From NCBI GenBank assembly GCA_004211235.1, contig SEEY01000253.1, positions 1-6,131 of the forward strand: 6,131 nt of DNA, written 5' to 3'. This document shows, in pieces, positions 1 through 5,794 of this stretch (the first letter of the stretch is position 1; every line of letters begins with the position of its first letter). This DNA comes from Rubrivivax sp. Lineage in GTDB: Bacteria > Pseudomonadota > Gammaproteobacteria > Burkholderiales > Burkholderiaceae. The translations under genes were made by a program, and so were the position numbers. The notes beneath the pieces were generated by a model that saw nothing but the letters and a program-made list of their open reading frames with translations, was not told where the DNA came from and made no database searches.

Positions 1-25
1 GGGAGGGTCGGTGGGTCAGCGTCAT
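1..25 (-). CDS. Possible start of a gene downstream of gloB (partial, 8 codons)
   Basis: On the minus strand an ATG at 25-23 overlaps the gloB stop TGA (24-22) as ATGA. The frame stays open to the window edge and reads MTLTHRPS. Four-base ATGA/GTGA overlaps recur in this window, so a translationally coupled next gene is plausible. In many proteobacteria gloB is followed by a membrane-bound lytic transglycosylase gene (mltD), but eight codons cannot identify the product. This could equally be a chance ATG in a short intergenic gap. Confidence 0.25.
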
Positions 26-831
26 CGGAATCCGTTCTTCCATTCGCGCAGCGTGGCGAAGACGTCGACCGCGCTGGGCACGGTCGGCAGTGTCAGGGGC
101 GCATGGCGCCGCGCGGCCTCGCGCAGTGCCGGTTCGGCGCAGCGGAGGAAAGGGTTGATCTGGCGTTCGGTGCCGACGCGGCTGGGCAGCGTCGGCCGGC
201 CGGCGGCGCGCTCGCTCTCGCACCAGGCGGCATAGGCGGCGAGCGCCGGGTTGGCGGGATCCACCTCGCGCGCGAAGCGCAGGTTGGACAGCGTGTATTC
301 ATGGGCGCAGCAGACGCGCGTCTCGCCGGGCAGCGCGGCCAGGGACTGCAGCGAAGCGTGCATCTGCGCCGGCGTGCCTTCGAAGAGGCGGCCGCAGCCG
401 GCGCTGAAGAGGGTGTCGCCGCAGAACAGCAGCGGGTCGCCATTCGACAAGCCCTCGGTAACGTCGGCGGCGAAGTAGGCGATGTGTCCCGCGGTGTGGC
501 CCGGCACATCCAGCACGGCGAAGCGCAGGCCGAGCAATTCGACGGTATCGCCGCCGGTCACGCGCGTGACCGGCTCGGGCATCTTCTCGCCGGCGGGCGC
601 GTAGATGGGGCCGTGCAGCCGCGAGCGCAGTGCGTCGACGCCGCCGACGTGATCGCCGTGGTGATGGGTCAATAGAATGCCCGCGAGCGTCAGATGCCGC
701 GCATCGAGGGCGTCGGCCACCGGGGCAGCGTCACCGGGGTCGACGACGATGGCCTCGCGGCCGTTGTCGAGCAGCCAGAGGTAGTTGTCGTCGAAGGCAG
801 GAATCGGCCTGAGCGTCCAGTTATGCGTCAA
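22..831 (-). CDS. gloB: Hydroxyacylglutathione hydrolase (glyoxalase II)
   Basis: Hydrolyses S-D-lactoylglutathione to D-lactate and glutathione, the second step of cytosolic methylglyoxal detoxification. With a TTG start at 831 the protein has 269 residues, slightly longer than the usual 250-260. The metallo-beta-lactamase fold is clear: the T-H-H-H-G-D-H motif gives H56, H58, D60 and H61; PGHTAGH gives H112; CGDTLFSAGCGRLFEG gives bridging D139; CCAHEYT gives H177. All binuclear-site ligands are therefore present. The C-terminal HAGH domain carries the conserved ERQINPFLR stretch (222-230). About a dozen residues (121-133) are inserted before D139 compared with E. coli GloB. No ATG lies in frame near the conserved IPAFDDNY, so TTG 831 was chosen; it has GAG nine bases upstream. 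TTG 840 is possible but has no room for a ribosome binding site. The frame runs open to 1572 only as antisense of the methyltransferase. Confidence 0.96.
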   Translation of the reverse strand: MTHNWTLRPIPAFDDNYLWLLDNGREAIVVDPGDAAPVADALDARHLTLAGILLTHHHGDHVGGVDALRSRLHGPIYAPAGEKMPEPVTRVTGGDTVELLGLRFAVLDVPGHTAGHIAYFAADVTEGLSNGDPLLFCGDTLFSAGCGRLFEGTPAQMHASLQSLAALPGETRVCCAHEYTLSNLRFAREVDPANPALAAYAAWCESERAAGRPTLPSRVGTERQINPFLRCAEPALREAARRHAPLTLPTVPSAVDVFATLREWKNGFR

Positions 832-843
832 TGGCGCCAACTC

Positions 844-1575
844 ATGACAGATAAAGCGCCGATTATAGATTTGGCAGCCTGGCTGCAGACCCCCCCAGGG
901 CGCCACCTGCTGGCCTGGGAGCAGGCGCAGGTCGATGCCACCGTGGCGGACCTGTTCGGCTTTCATGCGCTGCAGCTCGGCATGCCCGAACTGGACGGCC
1001 TGCAGGCCAACCGCATGCCGCACCGCTGGCTGGCCGGACGCGACCTGTGCTGTGACTTCGACGCCCTGCCGTTCGAGAGCGCCAGCCTGGACCTCGTGCT
1101 GCTGCCGCATGCGCTGGAGCTGGCCGCGGATGCGCACGTGCTGCTGCGCGAGGTCGAGCGCGTGCTGCGGCCGGAAGGGCGGCTGATCGTCTTCGGCCTG
1201 AACCCGGCGAGCCTGTGGGGCCTGCGCCAGAACCTCGGCCGCCTGCGGCGCCGCGGCGAGCCCTATCTGCCGCGCGATGGTGACTTCATCGGCTACTGGC
1301 GGCTGCGGGACTGGCTGAAGCTGCTGAGCTTCGAGGTCGAGGCCGCGCGCTTCGGCGTCTACCGGCCGCCGCTGCGCAGCGACGTCTGGCTGGAGCGCTG
1401 GCAGTGGACGGAGCGCGTGGGCTCGCGCTGGTGGCCGGTGCTGGGCGCCGTCTATTTCATCCAGGCGGTCAAGCGCGTGCACGGCATGCGCATGATCGGC
1501 CTGGCCAGGAACGCACGCGCGGCCGGCCAGAAGGCGCCCGCCGTCGCACTGAACAACAACCACAAGAAGCAATGA
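844..1575 (+). CDS. Class I SAM-dependent methyltransferase (Methyltransf_11 type) of the gloB-rnhA neighbourhood
   Basis: A predicted cytosolic 243-residue protein with no signal peptide. The region [23 protein letters not shown] (about 70-92, with D71, D73 and D83) looks like motifs II/post-I of Methyltransf_11 proteins. [20 protein letters not shown] (102-121) is the typical motif III with its beta-strand. The glycine-rich motif I is not canonical: where GxGxG is expected the protein reads [16 protein letters not shown] (38-53). A basic, Trp-rich C-terminal half follows ([21 protein letters not shown]). The substrate is unknown. Proteins of this kind sit between divergent gloB and rnhA in many beta- and gammaproteobacteria, which supports both the family and the start. 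The start is ATG 844, only 12 bases from gloB TTG 831; an in-frame ATG at 823 would overlap gloB. No strong ribosome binding site is visible. Its stop overlaps the rnhA start (ATGA). Confidence 0.85.
   Translation: MTDKAPIIDLAAWLQTPPGRHLLAWEQAQVDATVADLFGFHALQLGMPELDGLQANRMPHRWLAGRDLCCDFDALPFESASLDLVLLPHALELAADAHVLLREVERVLRPEGRLIVFGLNPASLWGLRQNLGRLRRRGEPYLPRDGDFIGYWRLRDWLKLLSFEVEAARFGVYRPPLRSDVWLERWQWTERVGSRWWPVLGAVYFIQAVKRVHGMRMIGLARNARAAGQKAPAVALNNNHKKQ
862..867 (-). promoter_or_regulatory. Candidate -10 element of the gloB promoter
   Basis: The minus strand reads a perfect TATAAT here, in an AT-richer patch of otherwise GC-rich DNA. It would start transcription near 855, giving gloB a leader of roughly 24 bases before TTG 831. 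The -35 region is weak: TCTGCA at a 16-base spacing matches TTGACA at only three positions. The element lies inside codons 7-8 of the divergent methyltransferase gene, so it also encodes protein. The position relative to gloB supports the call; the poor -35 box keeps it tentative. Confidence 0.35.
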
Positions 1576-2054
1576 CCGAACCCACCAAGCCTGCGCTGCC
1601 GATCAAGAAGCCGCTGGTCACCATCTACACCGACGGCGCCTGCAAGGGCAACCCGGGCCCGGGCGGCTGGGGCGCCTGGCTGTCCAGCGGCGGCCACGAC
1701 AAGGAACTCTTCGGCGGTGAGCGCGAGACGACCAACAACCGCATGGAGCTGACCGCGCCCATCGAGGCGCTGGCCTCCCTCAAGCGCAGCTGCGACGTCG
1801 TCGTCTACCTGGACAGCGAATACGTGCGCAAGGGCATCACGGAATGGATCATCAACTGGCAGCGCCGCGGCTGGAAGACGGCCGATGGCAAGCCGGTGAA
1901 GAACGCCGACCTCTGGCAGCGGCTGGACTCGCTGCGCAAGCTGCACACGGTGGAGTGGCGCTGGGTCAAGGGCCATGCCGGCGACCCGGGCAACGAGCGC
2001 GCCGACATGCTCGCCAACAAGGGCGTCGCCTCGCTGGCCGGGGCGCGTCAGTAA
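1572..2054 (+). CDS. rnhA: Ribonuclease HI
   Basis: Cleaves the RNA strand of RNA:DNA hybrids in the cytosol, removing primers and R-loops. The protein has 160 residues, close to the 155 of E. coli RNase HI. The whole catalytic set is present at a constant offset of 11 from the E. coli numbering: D21 in [17 protein letters not shown]59 in [14 protein letters not shown]81 in [11 protein letters not shown]135 in [14 protein letters not shown], and D145. The basic handle region ([20 protein letters not shown], 92-111) is also kept, so this is the bacterial type with the substrate-binding protrusion. The ATG overlaps the stop of the methyltransferase gene (ATGA), which fixes the start and implies translational coupling; the only ribosome binding site candidate is a weak purine run, AAGAAG. 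dnaQ, often the next gene, is not present. Confidence 0.98.
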   Translation: MTEPTKPALPIKKPLVTIYTDGACKGNPGPGGWGAWLSSGGHDKELFGGERETTNNRMELTAPIEALASLKRSCDVVVYLDSEYVRKGITEWIINWQRRGWKTADGKPVKNADLWQRLDSLRKLHTVEWRWVKGHAGDPGNERADMLANKGVASLAGARQ

Positions 2055-2088
2055 AGTGCGCCCCACCTGACCCCGCCGGAGACCGTCG

Positions 2089-4116
2089 ATGAAGCTGCCC
2101 GTCCTGCTCGCCATGCTGCTGATGGCCGCTGCCCAGACGCAGGTCCAGGCGCAGACCTACAGCGTCGTCTGCATGAAGACTCCGTGCGGCCGACTGCTGG
2201 TGAACGCGACCGCCGAGCGCCAGGAGGCCGACTACAGCTACCGCGACAACGGCCGCGGGCCGGAGCAGAAGGAGGTGCTGACCTTCGCGCCCGACGGCGC
2301 CTGGCTGAGCTACCGCACGGAGGGCGTGTCCACCTACGGCGCGCGCATCGACGAAAGCTTCGAGCGCCAGGCCGACGGCAAGGCCGTCTGGCGCTCGCCG
2401 GTGGATCGCGGCGAGCAGGCTGCCCCGCGCGAGGCCGTCTATCTGCCGGTGCATGCGACGCCGGCCTGGCTGGCGCGCGTGGCGCAGAGCCTGCTCGCGG
2501 CCAAGGCAGCGCGCGCCGAAGCGCTGCCGGTGGGGCGGCTGTCCATCGAGCGGGTGCACAAGCTGGGCGTGCCCGGCCAGGCTTACGAGGTCGGCCTGTA
2601 TGCCATCACCGGCCTGGACCTGTCGCCCAGCCTCGTCTGGCTGCGCGAGGACAACCGGGCGCTGTTCGCGCAGGTGTATCCGGGCTGGGGTGGCACCGTG
2701 CTGCAGGGATTCGAGGCCGAGGTCGACCGCCTGAGCGACGCGCAGAAGGTGGCCGAACTGGCGCAGCTGCAGCGCCTGGCCCGGGAGCTTCCGCAGCCGC
2801 TGCCGGGCCTGACGGTCATCGATGGCGTGCGCTGGTTCGACGCCCAGGCCGCGGTGCTGCGCGGGCCGTCGGACGTCTACCTGGCCGATGGCCGCATCGC
2901 CGCCATCGCCAAGCCCGGCAGTTTCACGAACGCCGCGCCGGCCCAGCGCATCAGCGGCAAGGGCCGCACGCTGCTGCCCGGCCTGGTCGACATGCATGTG
3001 CATATCTCGCCGTCCGAATTGCTGCTGCACCTGGCGGCCGGCGTGATGGCGGTGCGCGACGTCGGCAACAACAAGGCGGACATCGCCGAGCTGCGCGGCC
3101 GACTCGAGCGCGGCGACGTGCTGGGTCCGCGGCTGGCGGCCAACGGCTTCATCGAGGGCAAGAGCCCGTTCTCGTCGCAGGCCGACTTCGTGCCCGACAA
3201 CCTGCCCGACGCGCTCTCCGCCATCGACTGGTATGCCGCCCACGGCTACCGCCAGCTCAAGCTCTACAACTCGATCCGGCCGGAATGGGTGAAGCCCATG
3301 GTGGCGCATGCGCGGGCCCTGGGCCTGCGCACCGGCGGCCATGTGCCGGCCTTCATGACGGCCAGCCAGGCGGTGGAGGCCGGCTTCGACGAGCTGCATC
3401 ACATCAACCAGGTGACGCTGAATTTCCTCGTCAGCAAGACCGACGACACGCGCACGCTGCTGCGCTTCAACCTCGTCGGCGACAAGGCGGCGGACCTGAA
3501 GCTGAACGACCGCCGCACTCAGGACTTCCTGGCCCTGCTGAAGAAGCGCGGCACCGTGGTGGACCCCACGATGGTCGCCTTCGAGGCCCAGTACACGCAG
3601 CGCCAGGGCCAGCCCAACCCGAGCTACGCGGCCATCTCGGCCAACCTGCCGGCGGTGCTGCAGCGCGAGCTGCTGGCGGCCGAAGTCGACATGGACGATG
3701 CCAAGGCGCGGCGCTGGAGCGCCAGCTGGAAGGTCATGACCGACCTACTGCGCCGCATGCATGTGGCCGGCATCCCGCTCGTGGCCGGCACCGATGCGAC
3801 GCCGGGCTTCGGCCTGCAGCGCGAGCTGGAGTTGTATGTACAGGCCGGCATCCCGGCCGGGCAGGCGCTGAAGATCGCCACCTGGAACGGCGCGAAGTAC
3901 AGCGACCGCCTGAACGAGATCGGCAGCATCGAGCGCGGCAAACAGGCCGACCTGCTGCTGGTGGACGGCGACCCGGTGGCGGACATCCGCGCCATGCGCC
4001 GCGTGGCGCTGGTCCTCCAGGGTCGCAATGGGCAGACGCAGGCGCTGTCGCCGGCTGCGCTCTACCAGGCCATCGGCGTGCTGCCGTTCGTGCCGGCGGC
4101 GGAGATCATCAAGTGA
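2089..4116 (+). CDS. Secreted amidohydrolase-superfamily (M38-like) metallohydrolase with an N-terminal extra domain
   Basis: A 675-residue protein predicted to be periplasmic or secreted. Residues 1-21 are a Sec signal peptide (MK, hydrophobic core, VQA cleavage before Q22). Residues of about 22-235 form a domain I cannot name with confidence; it contains YRDNGRGPEQ (51-60), IDESFERQADGKAVW (87-101) and a Cys pair (C28, C33). From about 241 an amidohydrolase core begins (VIDGVRWFD). It shows the binuclear metal set: LPGLVDMHVH with H303 and H305, QLKLYN with K391 (the probable carboxylated lysine), GGHVPAF with H418, ELHHINQ with H437, and AGTDATPG with D569. The C-terminal GSIERGKQADLLLVDGDP is the usual closing sandwich strand. 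Relatives include M38 peptidases (Xaa-Pro or Xaa-Arg dipeptidases) and other amide-bond hydrolases, so the substrate is open. GGAGA lies six bases before the ATG. The stop overlaps the next start (GTGA), suggesting a shared role in peptide use. Confidence 0.9.
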   Translation: MKLPVLLAMLLMAAAQTQVQAQTYSVVCMKTPCGRLLVNATAERQEADYSYRDNGRGPEQKEVLTFAPDGAWLSYRTEGVSTYGARIDESFERQADGKAVWRSPVDRGEQAAPREAVYLPVHATPAWLARVAQSLLAAKAARAEALPVGRLSIERVHKLGVPGQAYEVGLYAITGLDLSPSLVWLREDNRALFAQVYPGWGGTVLQGFEAEVDRLSDAQKVAELAQLQRLARELPQPLPGLTVIDGVRWFDAQAAVLRGPSDVYLADGRIAAIAKPGSFTNAAPAQRISGKGRTLLPGLVDMHVHISPSELLLHLAAGVMAVRDVGNNKADIAELRGRLERGDVLGPRLAANGFIEGKSPFSSQADFVPDNLPDALSAIDWYAAHGYRQLKLYNSIRPEWVKPMVAHARALGLRTGGHVPAFMTASQAVEAGFDELHHINQVTLNFLVSKTDDTRTLLRFNLVGDKAADLKLNDRRTQDFLALLKKRGTVVDPTMVAFEAQYTQRQGQPNPSYAAISANLPAVLQRELLAAEVDMDDAKARRWSASWKVMTDLLRRMHVAGIPLVAGTDATPGFGLQRELELYVQAGIPAGQALKIATWNGAKYSDRLNEIGSIERGKQADLLLVDGDPVADIRAMRRVALVLQGRNGQTQALSPAALYQAIGVLPFVPAAEIIK

Positions 4117-5669
4117 AGCGTTTCGCGGCGTTGCTGCTGGCTCTGCCCCTGATCGCCGGCGCCGACACCACGCTGCGCTTCTGCGCTTCCGGCAGCCCCA
4201 AGACCTTCGACCCGGCGATGACCGACAGTGGCGTCGACCACATCGCCCACCTGCCCATCTTCAGCACCCTCGTCGAGACCCGCCGCGGCACCGATGAATA
4301 CATCCCCGGCCTGGCCGTGAGCTGGAGCGTCAGTGCCGATGGCCTGGCCTACACCTTCGAGCTGCGCCGCGGCGTCACCTGGCATGTCAGCGACGACTTC
4401 AAGCCGACGCGCGAGTTCGATGCCGATGACGTGATCTTCACCTTCGGCCGGCTGCTGAGCCGCGACAGTGCGTTCGCCAAGGCCTTCCCCGGCGTGTCGC
4501 CCTACGTCGTCGCCTTCGGCTGGGAGAAGCTGATCCGCAAGGTCGAGAAGCTCGGGCCGCACCAGGTGCGCATCACGCTGGCCGAGCGCGATGCGGCCTT
4601 CCTGCATGCACTGACGCAGGCCTTCGCCTTCATCCAGTCGGCCGAGCAGGGCGCCCAGCTGCTGAAGGCCGGCACGCCGCAGCGCATCGCGCAACAACCC
4701 ATCGGCACCGGGCCCTTCCAGCTCAAGAGCTTCCGGCAGGACAGCGTCATCCGCTACGTCAAGCACGCCACCTGGTGGCGCAAGGACGAGAAGCCGCGCG
4801 CCGATCAGCTCGTCTTCGCCATCGCGCCCGACACCAGCGTGCGTGCGCTGCGCCTCCAGCGCAACGAGTGCGACATCGCCTATCCCGTCGGCCCCGCCGA
4901 GCAGGCGGAACTGCGCAAGGACCCGGCCATCAAGTTCGCCACCGCGCCGGGCATGAACGTGGGCATCCTGGCCTACAACACCAAGAAGCCGGCGCTCGCC
5001 AAGCTGGAAGTGCGGCAGGCGCTGGACATGGCCATCGACAAGGCGGCCATCGTGCGCACCGTTTACGGCGAAGCGGGCAGGCTCGCCACCAGCCCGATCC
5101 CGGCGGCCAACTGGGCCCATGACGCGGCGTTGAAGGTGGCGCCGCACGACCCCGCCAAGGCGCGCGCGCTGTTGCAGAAGGCCGGCGTGCTGCCGCTGGA
5201 CATCACGCTGTGGGCCATGCCGGTCGTGCGCGTCTACAACCCGAACGGTCAGCGCATGGCACAGATGATCCAGTCTGACTGGGCCAAGGTCGGCGTGACG
5301 GCGCGAATCGTCACCTACGAGTGGGGCGAATACCTGCGCCGCATCGACGCCGGCGACCATGACGCGGCGCTGTCCGGCTGGATGGGCGACCCCGAACCGG
5401 CCGGCACCTTCGGCCAGCTCGCCTGCGGTGGCGCGAGCGGCAGCTTCTGGTGCAGCCCGGCCTACGACAAGCTGCTGGCCGAGGGCCGCCAGGGGCTCAG
5501 CCGCGAGGATCGCAAGGTCCCGTATGCCAAGGCCCAGCGCCTGGTGATGGAGCAGCTGCCATGGACGCCCATCGCCTACGGCCAGCCCGCCGTGCCGCAG
5601 CGCGCCAGCGTCAAGGGCTTCGTCCTCGACCTCGACGGCAGCATGTATTTCGACGGCGTGACGAGATGA
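4113..5669 (+). CDS. Periplasmic dipeptide/peptide ABC transporter substrate-binding protein, DppA-like (SBP family 5)
   Basis: Captures peptides in the periplasm for delivery to an inner-membrane ABC permease. It has 518 residues. Residues 1-17 are a Sec signal peptide (KRF, hydrophobic core, AGA cleavage before D18); there is no lipobox cysteine. The mature part follows E. coli DppA closely from memory: SGSPKTFDP near the start, PTREFDADDVIFTF, PIGTGPFQL, GMNVGILAYN, and the long TLWAMPVVRVYNPN to TYEWGEYL block. D426 in GWMGD corresponds to DppA Asp408, which binds the peptide amino group. Four cysteines match the two DppA disulfides: C24 with C253, and C438 with C447, the second loop being shorter than in DppA. 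The GTG start overlaps the amidohydrolase stop (GTGA), so the two are translationally coupled. The same frame is open upstream to 2184, but only as a shadow of the amidohydrolase. No permease or ATPase gene is adjacent, so it must borrow a transporter or act otherwise. Confidence 0.94.
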   Translation: MKRFAALLLALPLIAGADTTLRFCASGSPKTFDPAMTDSGVDHIAHLPIFSTLVETRRGTDEYIPGLAVSWSVSADGLAYTFELRRGVTWHVSDDFKPTREFDADDVIFTFGRLLSRDSAFAKAFPGVSPYVVAFGWEKLIRKVEKLGPHQVRITLAERDAAFLHALTQAFAFIQSAEQGAQLLKAGTPQRIAQQPIGTGPFQLKSFRQDSVIRYVKHATWWRKDEKPRADQLVFAIAPDTSVRALRLQRNECDIAYPVGPAEQAELRKDPAIKFATAPGMNVGILAYNTKKPALAKLEVRQALDMAIDKAAIVRTVYGEAGRLATSPIPAANWAHDAALKVAPHDPAKARALLQKAGVLPLDITLWAMPVVRVYNPNGQRMAQMIQSDWAKVGVTARIVTYEWGEYLRRIDAGDHDAALSGWMGDPEPAGTFGQLACGGASGSFWCSPAYDKLLAEGRQGLSREDRKVPYAKAQRLVMEQLPWTPIAYGQPAVPQRASVKGFVLDLDGSMYFDGVTR

Positions 5670-5794
5670 ACCCACCCCCTACCGGCTTCGCCGGCCCCCT
5701 CAAGGGGGCGCCGCTGGTGGCCCGGCAAAGCCGGTTCCACGGCGGCCGCTCGGGAAGGCACGACAACTATGAAGGTCTGAGAGGAACAACGTGA
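5666..5794 (+). CDS. Hypothetical 42-codon reading frame through the intergenic repeat
   Basis: An ATG at 5666 overlaps the stop of the peptide-binding protein (ATGA, 5666-5669). The frame stays open for 42 codons and stops at TGA 5792-5794, overlapping the dcd GTG start (GTGA). The peptide begins [20 protein letters not shown] and continues as a Gly/Arg-rich, probably unstructured chain. I recognise no domain. The frame is made almost entirely of the repeat, so it may be non-coding. The exact overlaps at both ends mean that a ribosome finishing the upstream gene could travel to the dcd start. No convincing ribosome binding site is present apart from GACGAG just before the ATG. Confidence 0.22.
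   Translation: MNPPPTGFAGPLKGAPLVARQSRFHGGRSGRHDNYEGLRGTT
5671..5757 (+). repeat. GC-rich intergenic repeat with nested inverted repeats (REP-like)
   Basis: This stretch fills most of the spacer before dcd. Three hairpins lie side by side: CCGGC-TTC-GCCGG (5682-5694); GCCCCC-TCAA-GGGGGC (5694-5709); and a compound one in which 5710-5714 pairs with 5742-5746 and GTGG (5717-5720) with CCAC (5737-5740), around an inner CCGGC-AAA-GCCGG (5722-5734). In addition, the 14 bases at 5681-5694 are the reverse complement of 5722-5735 except for one position, so a single long stem enclosing the middle hairpin is an alternative fold. No run of T follows, so it is not a classical intrinsic terminator. From memory it resembles dispersed elements of Comamonadaceae-like genomes. 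Only one copy is in the window, so its repeated nature is inferred. It may shield the 3' end of the upstream mRNA or act in attenuation. Confidence 0.6.
5781..5785 (+). promoter_or_regulatory. Ribosome binding site deciding the dcd GTG start
   Basis: GAGGA lies five bases before GTG 5791, within AGAGGAAC. It is just downstream of the repeat and supports the GTG start, which yields the conserved [13 protein letters not shown]-terminus. There is no nearby in-frame ATG that would preserve these residues. Confidence 0.75.

Noticed and set aside
832..839. The palindrome TGGCGCCA between the divergent starts as an operator.
   Set aside because: An 8-base GC-rich palindrome is expected by chance at this scale, and no flanking symmetry extends it; noted only as context for the divergent promoter finding.
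823..843. ATG 823 as the methyltransferase start, adding MRQWRQL.
   Set aside because: It would overlap the gloB coding region and has no better ribosome binding site; ATG 844 gives an N-terminus that fits the family as I know it. It cannot be fully excluded.
890..896. A run of seven C within the methyltransferase gene as a possible frameshift or phase-variation site.
   Set aside because: The reading frame on both sides fits one continuous family protein (Q-T-P-P-G), so there is no sign of a frameshift; seven C is unremarkable at this base composition.
832..1572. The gloB frame remains open to 1572 on the minus strand, which would give a 516-residue fusion.
   Set aside because: The extra part is the antisense of the methyltransferase gene, has no domain-like character, and GloB homology begins only a few residues after TTG 831.
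2184..4112. The frame of the peptide-binding gene is open upstream for a further 643 codons, giving an apparent 1161-residue protein.
   Set aside because: The upstream part is Arg/Gly/Ala-rich with no recognisable motif and lies in a different frame from the well-supported amidohydrolase. The GTG at 4113 with a signal peptide right after it is the true start.
1452..5675. Long minus-strand frames (1452-2114, 1966-3402, 4062-5675) opposite rnhA, the amidohydrolase and the peptide-binding gene.
   Set aside because: They are antisense shadows expected in GC-rich DNA; the translations are His/Arg/Ala/Gln-rich low-complexity text without motifs, and they overlap strongly supported genes.
5694..5709. 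The GCCCCC-TCAA-GGGGGC hairpin as an intrinsic terminator of the peptide-binding transcript.
   Set aside because: No T-tract follows on either strand, and the hairpin is embedded in a larger repeat, so a classical terminator is not supported.
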